From: Phallusia fumigata
Lineage: Eukaryota; Chordata; Ascidiacea; Phlebobranchia; Ascidiidae
Assembly (NCBI GenBank): GCA_008931825.1
Contig: QXVZ01022984.1
Coordinates: 1-23,963 of the forward strand
DNA length: 23,963 nucleotides
Reading direction: 5' to 3'
The notes below the pieces were generated by a model. That model saw nothing but the letters and a program-made list of their open reading frames with translations. It was not told the DNA's origin and did no database searches. A program made the translations under genes and the position numbers. This document shows, piece by piece, positions 10,691 to 20,700 of this stretch. Position 1 is the first letter of the stretch, and every line of letters starts with the position of its first letter.

Positions 10691-13020
10691 CTGCATGACA
10701 AAATATTTTAGGGAGTTAAATGATGCATGGTACTGTTTTCGTCGTTGGACCACATGCAAACAAGATAAATTTGATCCTAAGTGCTTACTTAGAGGTTTAT
10801 TGTGGTATGTAGGCATTTAGGTATTGTAAGTAAACGCTTACGCTTATTGCATTCAAGGGATTTGCACGCGTGTAAAGCATTTTTTAAAAAAATATTCCCA
10901 CACCGTTGATAAACAGGCACTACAGTGGCAAATTTTACATCATATTTAAAGTTATAAACCAAACTTGCATACGATCAAAGCATGGATAGCACATGCCAAA
11001 TAAAAATATCCACGAATTATACCCGTCATAAAATTGTTGGTAATTAACCAAAGTTCTTTAAACTTGGTGTGTATTGTAAGTTTCTAAGCAATAGGCTCTA
11101 CATCACAATAAGATGCGTATAACAATCGTGCGTAGCCGGGTGATTCTCGGGAAGGCGGTCGGCACGATTGACGCGATTTTCATGAGCCCCGACCCGACCG
11201 ACCGATTTGTCTTCTTAGCATGAACATGTCTGTTCTTGTGTTTACCAACAAACAAGGCAATCTGTTAATCTAGTATGAATCCTTTGGAGATCAGCAATCG
11301 CCTTTAGCTTAAGTCTGCCGCAATACATCTCCTGTAATCGTTTTTTGGTTGAGGGGACCACCCACTTGGTCGCTATAGAAATCAGTTCCCATTTCACTAA
11401 GGTAGATTTGAAAAAAAACGTGGCGGCATTCGTCAGCCACCGGCAACTGTCGACGTTTAATCTCGCAAATGCGCTTAAATATACAACAAAAGCCGAATGT
11501 TAATCCTGGCGACGTCCTCTTTGAAAGATAGGGCGACTTGTGCCCGCAGTGCGTGTGGGAACTCTTGCGGCCCTAAAATTTGTGCCGTCCCATGAAGAGA
11601 AAGCTGTTCTTGAGCGGGCACGGCCCTGCCTGCGAACACACTTGCTGACGTAAAGAACGTACTTCAAGCGATTGATGTCACACTGGACAGAGCTGTGACA
11701 ACAAATGGACCTTGTGTGAAAAGGAACGCACCCTCGAAGAGTGCAGTGTTAATCAACGTTTTCGAGAAGCTCTTTTGATGCAAACTCCTCAAAGCAGATT
11801 AAAAAGTATGTGTAAAAGTCATAAAAGCCAATTTTCCTGCGGTTTATGTTCATTGAATTCCGATCAGCGGTTTCTGATTTTGTGTTTGCACCTTCACGGA
11901 CTCTACCATCAGATATACTTACGTTTGATATTTTTGGCCGGCGAACAATCTTTCGACAACTTGACAATTTACTTTGAATGACTTGGTGTAACAGCTAACC
12001 GCAGGACCTCACACTATGTGCACTGATTGCACGACACAAACTTTTACGATGATGAACTGAAAAGGGTACGAAGGACTGAACAAGTGGAACGGCTGCAGGC
12101 AGAGTGCAATATTTCCCACCAACGAGTTATCTCGTGGGACCTTGGCCGAGACATTATTAGATAGCTCGCTAAGGTTGTGTGCGGCCACTTTACAGCGACA
12201 ATGTGCTATAAAATTCTAAAATACGGCGTCAACGGCACACGTTGCGGTCGTTGGTAAACATGAACTTTTCATCTTGTTTGACGATAAGTTTTGACATTTA
12301 CCCTGTAGCGTGCAATCCCTTTCCACTGTATGTGACAATGCGAAGCGTATTTGCGATCCCAAGTGAGAGCGCTAACATCAAACATCGCAAAGAAATCCGG
12401 GGTCAACTACGAGGCAGCTGATCGCTGTGCGCTGGCGTATGAAGAAAGACATCCATGACGATACGTTTAAGCGAATTGCGGATTACCAAACCGTTTCTAA
12501 ATTCACATCCTTGCAAGATCTGAGGCCACCATGGTTGACAGATTAACTCGCATCTAATTTCTGTGTGTTGTCCTGACGGATTGGCAACAAATTTCATACC
12601 ACACCGTAAAGATCAACGATCCACGGCTTCGACGGCTTGTGTTCTATTGTGTCAGTTAAGGACATCTGCAAGTGGCAGCTTTTAGCCAGATTGCACTGGG
12701 CGGTTACAAATTACTTTGGTGCCCTTTGTGGGCCGAGTGGATTGAGACCATTGCGTTTGACCGCGCGGTTAACGTCCCATTACGACATCGATGAGCATTA
12801 CATCATGGTGACATCAGAAAATAGTTGGTTGGTTACGATTGAACCGCTGCACTTAACCGTTCTACATCACTCCCAAATCACGTGGGACCAGACGTGCTCA
12901 TTTGAGACGATGTTAAGCCAACTGTAGCGAACAAGTAGTTTTGGACACGGTATAATTTGTTCAATCATCAAAATTTAAAACAGTTTAAGATTGTAATAGC
13001 CACAACCTACAGTTTTCTCT
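10691..13020. other. Gene-poor region with G+C-rich open-frame patches, left part
   Basis: No gene can be supported. Open stretches occur on the minus strand at 11309-11573 (88 codons, without the eight-cysteine somatomedin B pattern) and on the plus strand at 12637-12927. Both lie in locally G+C-rich sequence (about 11100-11220, 11500-11660, 12600-12930) set in A+T-rich DNA. The missing 5' exons of the SBSPON-like gene should lie on the minus strand in this direction. No D-C-C somatomedin B core was found. Confidence 0.4.
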
Positions 13021-13038
13021 GACAAAGGTCAGGTATTA

Positions 13039-13093
13039 AATTCCGGGTCAAGCAATACCCCGGCAGACCGAAATTATAGGGCTTAAACCCGGA
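13039..13093. repeat. Small inverted repeat / hairpin (ATTCCGGGT...ACCCGGAAT)
   Basis: A perfect 9-base arm near 13039 is mirrored near 13092, and the inner sequences AGC / GCT extend the stem after a two-base mismatch on each side. It stands alone in a gene-poor stretch and may be the remnant of a transposable element. Confidence 0.4.
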
Positions 13094-15592
13094 ATGTCGT
13101 GCAATCGGATTGCGGCGCGGTTTTAGCTCAAACAATCGTTACCCGAGCAAAGAAAATATCACGCCCGCACGCTGCGGTTCATTGTGGTAGCCCACGCAGC
13201 TTTGCTTTGTGATACGCCGCTCGTACAACACCGTAAAGCCATCACAGAAGTGACCAAACGCAAATGCCACCTCCGCTGTGGGCAACAGAGTTACGACTTG
13301 CTTGTTTGTTCGGGCCGATCCGGCCTTCGCCCGCCCGCGCCGTCGGATGTAAGTTTGGCAATTGACGGGGGGACGTCTTTCGGCGAAGGCACCGGAAACC
13401 AATTTTCACGGCAGTGGACGAGATGCAATTTTATATCGCGAACACGGGCGGGGGAGTGGCCGCGAGCAAGCTCCGACCTCTCCGAACACGACTACAGCTT
13501 TCTGTGGCGCTCAGCTCCAACCCAGGCTGTGAAAACAACCTCGACGTTTGTTTTGAAAAGCAAGATAGTAACGATTCAAAGGCGCAAAACAGCCCCGAGC
13601 GCGGCAAAACGATTTCGTCAGTTCCGTGTCGACGTCACGGAGCTTGTTTGTACGTGATCTGAATCGGTGTTGTCTTACACCGGCGTTTCTGTCGCGCCCA
13701 TCATTCACAAGTGCTGAACACTCTTACCGGTGAGGCGATCGGCTATTTACAGCATTATGACGCATCTGGCAAAGAGGGCACGTTGAGACAATGGATAATA
13801 TCACACTGAGCAGATTACAAGCATGAAACAATATCCGGCGCAAAAACAACCTGCAATCGGTAAAGAATAAAAGGGCCTCTTTAACAAAAAACTTAAAATA
13901 CGGACCTGACCTGCTAAAACCACGTGTAAGCATCTAAATTTATCCCAATGCCGGCTTAGCCGCACGATGATCTGATAACGTAAGGAGTTTATTGTGAAAG
14001 CATGAGCAATTGTTTAAAAACTGTGTTGCTAGCTAATGGGTTATACCCAACAATGTACTGACAGCTGTTTTCATTGCACACTGTGAAAGTTTGTGCTGTA
14101 GTCCGTAAAACCAATGCATTAATAAACGTTGGTTGCGGAACACGGAAAATACGCTGTTACAGGCATACAACAGAAACATACAAGAAAGCTTCCAATATGA
14201 AAAGGTTGTTTAAGTGCTCACATCTAAACTGTTTTTGTAGCGATAAACTTTTTTCAGACCGAATGCGTATGCTAACGTCACGGCTGTTGGAAGGCAGTGC
14301 TCTTGTTATTACCAAAAGCGCCTTGCCGTGCGTCATAGCCGCGACCAAGAATATCCTTATAAGGCAAACAGTGTGTCTTGGTCACACGTGCTCTATAGGG
14401 TTGAGCCCGGGGCTTAAGATGTTTTTGTTTTGATTTAAAAGTAAACAGATAAGATAGTTGTTTTCCAGTGGGAAATGAGAGCACAACAAATGGCCACCCA
14501 TCTAATCCCAAAGCCGTACAAGTTTTTGAAAAACGTTTTCAGGAAATTTCTTTCAATTTGGTGAAACTCGTAATTGCAGCGACACCAACGAAGTGAACAA
14601 CCCACTTTTCCAAAAAAATGTTTCGTAATCAACTATTGCATTGATTAACGGTGGTTTTTGTTGCCTGCGTGAAATTAGTGGTAATCTGCCTGAAACATTT
14701 TCGAGGTATAACACTTGAAATCTTAACTTGTTTGGGGGGCTTTCTAGATGCGTATCATCAAATAGCTTCTGTCAGGAGTAATAGGTAAATTGATTAGGGC
14801 GAGGCGACGAGGAACCTACGCAAGAACGGTGCCAACAGATGGGAATAAACTGTCGATCAGCACTTTACTACACCCGCGTTGCATTGGTCTTATCGGAGCT
14901 GTGGTCGTGATAAAAGCAAGTTTTATTGGCGGGACATAAAATGTGACAGGCCGTTACAAAATACGTCCAGCAATCGGTTCAAAAAAAAACTCCACGTTGT
15001 GTTTCGCAACCTTCCATCGTAGCGTGGGTTGGGCGCGGGCGCATGCCGACTGGCTCGAGCGAAAACGTTACTATAAACAATCGGACAGGCGGATTTGAGA
15101 CTGCGCAGGTCATTGTACGGCGAGGTGTTGAAACATGTGGCTTCTAACGGCCGTGTTCGGTTGCCTCTAATTGATCCATAAACAAGCGAAAGCGAAATCA
15201 AACGCTTCTTTGCGACAAAGGTGGAGTCGTTGGTTGAGTTTTGACAAAACACTGCGCAACGATGATGGATCGGGACTCGCTGCTGGTTGCAATTATTTTC
15301 GGGCAATCTACGTCGTGTCTTAGGTGTATTCATTTCCTTTCCGGATGTGCAACGTTGTATATTGTGATGGTTACACGTTTGTTTCGTTGTGTGCTGGGGT
15401 TAATGCCGGGTAAGAATGCGATATGGGAGAATTTATCAACTGAGTATTAGGGGATTGCGGTCCGACGGAAATAGTGACTGCGTCACAACAGCTGATCACG
15501 TATTAATTTGGCGGCGACATACAAATCCCCATGGAAACCTTGTCCACCGCTGCAATCTAAGAGAATGTTTATGCAGTCTTGCATTGCAAATA
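13094..15592. other. Gene-poor region with G+C-rich open-frame patches, middle part
   Basis: The section 13180-13660 is open in two plus-strand frames at once (13184-13657 and about 13363-13662) and also on the minus strand (13139-13402). 14923-15333 is open on the minus strand and 15241-15450 on the plus. Simultaneous openness in competing frames, absence of domain motifs and absence of consistent splice sites argue against coding. I see no tRNA or other RNA gene. Confidence 0.4.
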
Positions 15593-16018
15593 AGGGATCA
15601 TGTGATTTGCAGGTGAATAAAACCAGTAAGTCACCTGACCAAACCCTGAGATTGAAGTAGAAAGTTTGTGTCTGAGCGTGGGAAAAACAAAAAAATAACT
15701 GCGGTGTTCTGCTGCAACGTTATGGATTGGCAACAATGACATTGATCTGTGAATTTCAAAAAAGGCGCTTGGTCCACAAAAATTAGGAATGACAGTCACC
15801 AAACCGNAGGGATCATGTGATTTGCAGGTGAATAAAACAAGCAAGTCAACTGACAAAAACCTGAGATTGAAGTAGAAGTTTGTGTCTGAGCGTGGGAAAA
15901 ACAAAAAAACTAACTGCAGTGGTCTTCTGTAACGTTATGGATTGGCAACAATGACATTGATCTGTGAAATTCAAAGAAGGCGCTAGGTCTACAAAAATTA
16001 GGAATGGCAGGCACCAAC
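15593..16018. repeat. About 210-bp diverged direct duplication around an N (haplotype overlap)
   Basis: Bases 15593-15806 and 15808 to about 16018 are copies of one sequence split by N at 15807. Unlike the identical overlaps elsewhere they differ at roughly ten bases and several indels, so two alleles seem to have been placed in tandem. The similarity fades after about 16018. Confidence 0.75.
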
Positions 16019-17206
16019 CAGCTCCGACCTACTGCAAAACGTGGAAACCAAACAAACAAATCTACAGACAAATCAAAACTGCCCCATAATAAATCTTCGT
16101 TTCTCATACCTCACTGGTCAAAGGTTTTGTTTTCAAGCGTTTGAAGTTAGCGATTTGAAGTTACTGATTAACTCGCAGTGCAATGGCGCATGCCCACCCC
16201 CTCTCAATTACGTTGTTTGTCTNTACGATGTAGAAAACTCTCTGAAGAATAAAAAAATCACCGTAGAAGTAACCTCTTGATTTTGACTTGCTAGTCTAAT
16301 TGTTGCCTTTTCCTTGGTAGACCGATGATAAACACCTGACGTAAATATTTGACCTGGCTTTTGCCGCGTACAAACATCGGATGTTTGCTTTGCCTAAGAG
16401 CCGCGCGTTTTACCCTTCTGCACAAACCTCGAGATCGGGACCAGGCTCATATGAATTATTCACAGAACATTTTTGAACCTTTTTCTTCAATCTTGTTAAA
16501 AGAACTTTTCCTGTCACCCAAAGCCGAGTGGCCTCAGATACTTCAAACGTCTAAATACATTTTGCCCCCAAAAATACTATTTGCTTGTGATCTAATTTTC
16601 CCGCACATGCTTCTCCTGCTCTCTCCCCACCTCGACTGCGTATTGATCCTCACTCCAGGCAATCATGAAGGTTCTCATTCGGTACGAAAAAGGCAATACC
16701 GGTATTCAAGCCTCTCCGTATTTGCCGTGGCGGCGCATCGCAATCCTCACGTTCGCGGTTGGAAACATATCGGTAAGCTTACTTTTTCGTTGCCCTCTTT
16801 TACCGCCAGGTATTCTGCGGCGTCCACCCGTGTAACCTATTTAAATAACATCAACATTCCGGACGGATTCGGCGTTGTGGGGATATACATTAGCGACAGA
16901 CTTAACGTTATCAAACTGTTTGTTCTCGCTTAAACCCCTTCAACAAAATTTACATACATGGTGAACGATAAAAGGATTCTCATGGCGTCCTCAAACTTAC
17001 GACTCTTATCCGATGCAGATACAAAAAGGACAATTGTGAAACCAAACGAAATGGTGTGTGATTTGGGCCAATGGTTTAGTATGAGCATTGAGCTAGAGTT
17101 TTCTAACTAGACCAAATTTGGCAAGAGAAGTTCTTGTAAGAGGTCGTAAACAAAACCCTGCAGCCGTATCCAGTTAAATAAACAAACTTAGGTTTTTTTC
17201 TGACAG
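16019..17206. other. Gene-poor region with a 194-codon open frame of doubtful meaning
   Basis: Plus-strand 16349-16933 is open for 194 codons. A second plus frame (ATG at 16664, ending at a GTAAGC donor near 16773) and minus frames are open over the same bases. A short GTAAGC..CCAG intron could be drawn at about 16773-16809, but it leads quickly to stop codons. The N at 16223 has no duplication beside it and is an ordinary ambiguous base. I cannot assign a gene. Confidence 0.4.
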
Positions 17207-17616
17207 GCTGCAGCAAATTACCGGAGAATGATGGATTGTTAAGCATTATTTTTGCGATGTATCTCCCAATCGAAAGTTTATATCTTAACCAAAGAAAATT
17301 TGAGTATCATTGGTGTTTTAAAACGCAAGCTGGTGTATGTAAGTATTTTGCGTACAATTTCTGGCAAAACTGCATGGATTGCGAGCTGCAGCGTGCTTGC
17401 GAGAACTACCCACGTTTTTTTTATGATAGGTAAATTCTCATCTACTTGTTGTTTAACGTTTCTTCCGCTCAATGAACTTTTGTGCATTAAGCTACAAAGC
17501 GGACCCTTGCATGTTTCTTCAAGTTTCACTATAAAATTAAAAACATGTTTATTAGCAGTAAACACTTCGCGCAAACAGCAACATTCCCTTACACCACAAG
17601 CACCAAAAACGCATAG
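17207..17616 (+). CDS. Candidate cysteine-rich terminal exons, unknown (weak)
   Basis: Bases 17207-17429 follow a TTTTTTTCTGACAG acceptor, end at a GATAG/GTAAAT donor and are open for 73 codons. They begin CSKLPENDG and contain FEYHWC, GVCKYF, NCMDC and QRAC, six cysteines in all. A second exon, 17559-17616, joins in phase and stops at TAG after KHFAQTATFPYTTSTKNA. The C.LP.xDG start and F.Y..C segment faintly recall a Kunitz domain, but the cysteine spacing does not fit. A competing frame across the same bases joins to an open end at 17704. No upstream exons are visible, and the stretch may simply be the 3' UTR of the minus-strand STAP gene. Confidence 0.2.
17548..17553 (-). terminator. Candidate polyadenylation signal AATAAA for the STAP-like gene
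   Basis: AATAAA on the minus strand lies about 175 bases beyond the STAP-like stop codon (17730-17728). The distance is reasonable; the motif alone is weak evidence. Confidence 0.4.
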
Positions 17617-17727
17617 CTACAGGGAACTATATAGAAGATTCAGTTACAATTTCAATGCACAATCGCGACAAAAATCTCAGCAAATTCACAGTATTAATGC
17701 TTAAATTGAGATCGAAGATCGAGAAAA

Positions 17728-20700
17728 TTAGGCGGAATTGACGTGACGATCAACGTCACTGCGACAATCTTGTGTCGCGCGATCTAAAAAATCACGACTG
17801 ATTGCGACACGCGACACGCTGGCCGCGGTATCTTTGCCCTTGTGTAACCCGATACAATAATGTCGTACTGAAAGTTTGGGCAACATCACAGGAATGTTTG
17901 TTCTGTCGAGATTGCAAACAGTGAAAGTGGGACGGGAAACGGTATTGGAGCGGGGCGACTGAACTGTTTTCCGCCGACTTTTGTTGTCGGAAATATTTTC
18001 CGTCGCTAAACGATTCCATATTGGTTCTGAGACAACGTTTCCTCGGTTGGGTTTTGAAATGCGTTCATTGAGTTCAGTTTTACAGAAAACAACTGCCCGC
18101 TGGAAAAGTTATGATGTATGACGCTATAAAAAGAACAATTAAAACTAGTAACTGTGGCAATTAGATGCTTTATGGCGCAACATACCGTTTAAAACTTGAA
18201 AAGAGATATGGCCGTAATTGGCTATAAACAGGAGCAGTCGCAAATACATTGTAACAGAAAAATATGTGTCGTCATATCGGAAATAAGTTTTGCCAAATAA
18301 CGTAGCATTTCATGTGTAACACTTAAGCACATTTCACAATGCAGGTCCAGATTAGAGGAAAAAGATGTGTTGCCTATAATTGAACTTTCGACAAATGGGC
18401 GGCAGTTTGTAAATTAGCGTGTGGGCCGTATGACTAAGACAAACCGCGTTAAGAATTTGTGGAGGAAGTGTGGGTGGGTCAAAGATATGCCGAATCCAAA
18501 TGCCAGACTGAATATTGAAACAACATTACCTTTCAGAAAAACAGTCAAATACGTTTACCTAAAACTTTTGCCAAGTTGATATCCTTAACATTCATAGCCG
18601 CACATATATTGGACAAATAAATAACCAACAAAACAAACTTTGATTTAAAAAGTTACAGAAACACCACATTATGTATGTAAAGTTATAGTTTTTTGGCAGA
18701 CTAAAAAACATAACGCCAAAAAGGCTGACAAGATTAATTTTCCAGGCGGGACACTTTTGATTTGGTTCACAGAGTTCAGTGGTGATAACAGCGCTTTTAC
18801 ATTTCTGCTAAGCAAAAAACTGCACTTTGACAAATACAGTAAAAGAGTAACTAAAACAATAATTACGAAACTTGTACATAGTGTTTGAACGGACGCTTGA
18901 CGGATTGTTTTGTGAAAAATCGTACTGCTTTGTTTTTCATCGACAGCGGTCAATTATTGTTATTTAAGTGCATAGACAAGGAGCTAACATGGCAAAACAG
19001 TTAACTGTATCACCACCTGTAATTGTGAAACCTATAGAAATCTTGTTTTGTGTGGTCTCTGACCCTGAATGAAAACTATTGGAGATTTTTTACTAAACTT
19101 GGTGGCCGCTAGGTGACAGTATAGATGCAATTCGTCAGGACGTGTAGTCGGGTTCCTCTGGAAGTTGGTAATGGAAGTTGGGACAAGAGATTTGATGGTC
19201 TAAGTAATTCCGTAGATCTGTACGGGCGGGATGGAAAGCACCTGGAAAAGTGGTGAAGGTTTGATACAAACGAAAAGAAAAGAGATATTTTATCGTCATC
19301 TACATCAGGCTAAAATCATTTAAATTATGATACATTATACACATCCCGTTTTCTCACGAATTTATACACCCATTCTTTACGAACCATTATATCAACAATG
19401 CAATGTCATAAAAGCAGTGTTTTGTTTGCATTTTAATTGGACATGTCGGGAAGACGTGTTTAATTAAATTACAATTTGCACCTGTAGCTTCATTTTTGTG
19501 AAAAAACGACCTACAATAAAACCTCGCGTGGTACATACGCTTTGAAACAATAGCTGTACCTGCATCGTTGACGTATCTTGGAGTGTTACCGTTGCGTTCG
19601 TCATCACTTGCACCAACTGAAATGGAAACATCCGACATTTTTTGCACTGTAAATCCTTGCAAGGTAACTACGACGCCAAAACGGTTGATGCAAATATTTA
19701 CATTGTTACGTATCATTTTATTCTGGTCAGTTTCAGAAAATGCAGGTTCGCTTAGATCCGGTAGGTGTCGCTCATAAGTTACATGGCCTTTAAAATCGTG
19801 GACGGTAAATGCAATTGGCATTTTTGCATTGTACATGTAATAGTTTTTTTCAAAAAAAAACACGATATACAGTACTTTATAGTATATGACGTCACACTTT
19901 TAAACTTTCAAAATTCGGCGGCACACCTCAACCCGTGTTTTGCGCCAGGACACCCTTTCCAATATTATAATTTGTACTGTGACGTTAGAAAACATCATAA
20001 ATGCACAGTGAACATTCCAACTATAGTTTTGATTAGACAATTGCTGACCAGCTGTAACGTTTAAATTTGCCAAGGGTGAAATGTTCTTGTTTTAAAAAAA
20101 AGTTTGTTAAGATACAGTAACACTGCGGCACACCTAGCATCGTCTCACGGCACACCAGTGTGTCGCGGCACACCGGTTGCGGAGCACTGCCCTAGACTAT
20201 AATTTCATCTTTTGACAGATGCGGCAATACGTCACCGAACAGCGACTTAAGAAATAATGGAAACCGTAGAAATATGCTGTATTTAAAGTATCTACGCAAG
20301 ATGAAGTGCTACGACAAAAGAGTATTTGGCTGAGTTGTTTTGATGCGCTCTACACAAGTACAGACAAATAGCATGTTTAGGATTCGTGCTTAGGGACGCT
20401 CTGGGTTCGAACCCCGTGAAAACAATAGGCATTTAGAAAAGCAGATATTTTAAATCGCGTCGTGCACCTCTATAAAGAATAGAAACTATTACACGTACAT
20501 TGCGAAATGCATTGACCATCCATGATTTTAAATTCCATGTAACTCATGAGCGACACCTGCCGGGTCCATGTAACTTATGAGCGACAACTACCGGTTTCTT
20601 CCAGCTGTGAAAGTTTCATTAAAATCCACCTAAAATTTCATGGCAAAAGTGCAAAGACAAGCTGCAGGACAGAAAAAGGCCAAAAGCAAGAAAAAAACCA

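Larger units (their letters stand above)
19758..20594. mobile_element. Inverted-repeat element in a STAP-like intron (MITE-like)
   Basis: The left arm 19758-19801 (starting CCGGTAGGTGTCGCTCATAA) is the near-complement of 20520-20563, and the right end has a second, shorter unit at 20565-20594 with the same core, so the right terminus is a direct dimer. Arm similarity is high over about 44 bases. The enclosed 700 bases have no transposase frame and hold a hAT-like end and a tRNA-like segment. A target-site duplication is not clear. It is probably a non-autonomous DNA element, or a pair of copies of one dispersed repeat in opposite orientation. Confidence 0.55.

Noticed and set aside
13184-13662. 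157-codon and 82-codon plus-strand frames
   Set aside because: Overlapping frames and the minus strand are all open in this G+C-rich patch; there is no domain motif and no splice structure.
14923-15333. 136-codon minus-strand open frame
   Set aside because: It lies in G+C-rich DNA, has no recognisable domain and no flanking exons, and overlaps an open plus-strand frame.
16080-16280. Plus-strand cysteine-containing frame and a competing minus-strand stretch (RVFYIV..NNVIERGWACAIA)
   Set aside because: Each could be an exon by splice sites alone, but they exclude one another and neither joins to a gene model.
16349-16933. 194-codon plus-strand open frame, longest of the window
   Set aside because: Competing frames on both strands are open, composition is not protein-like along its length, and no family was recognised.
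10691-17727. Search for a CRISPR array, bacterial operon or viral genome
   Set aside because: No spaced identical repeats, no ribosome-binding-site-led operons and no viral genes; all supported genes have spliceosomal introns.
19387-19863. Minus-strand frame of 158 codons read as a single protein
   Set aside because: Only 19560-19616 (or to 19646) is coding, as a STAP-like exon; the rest runs into the intron and the inverted-repeat element.
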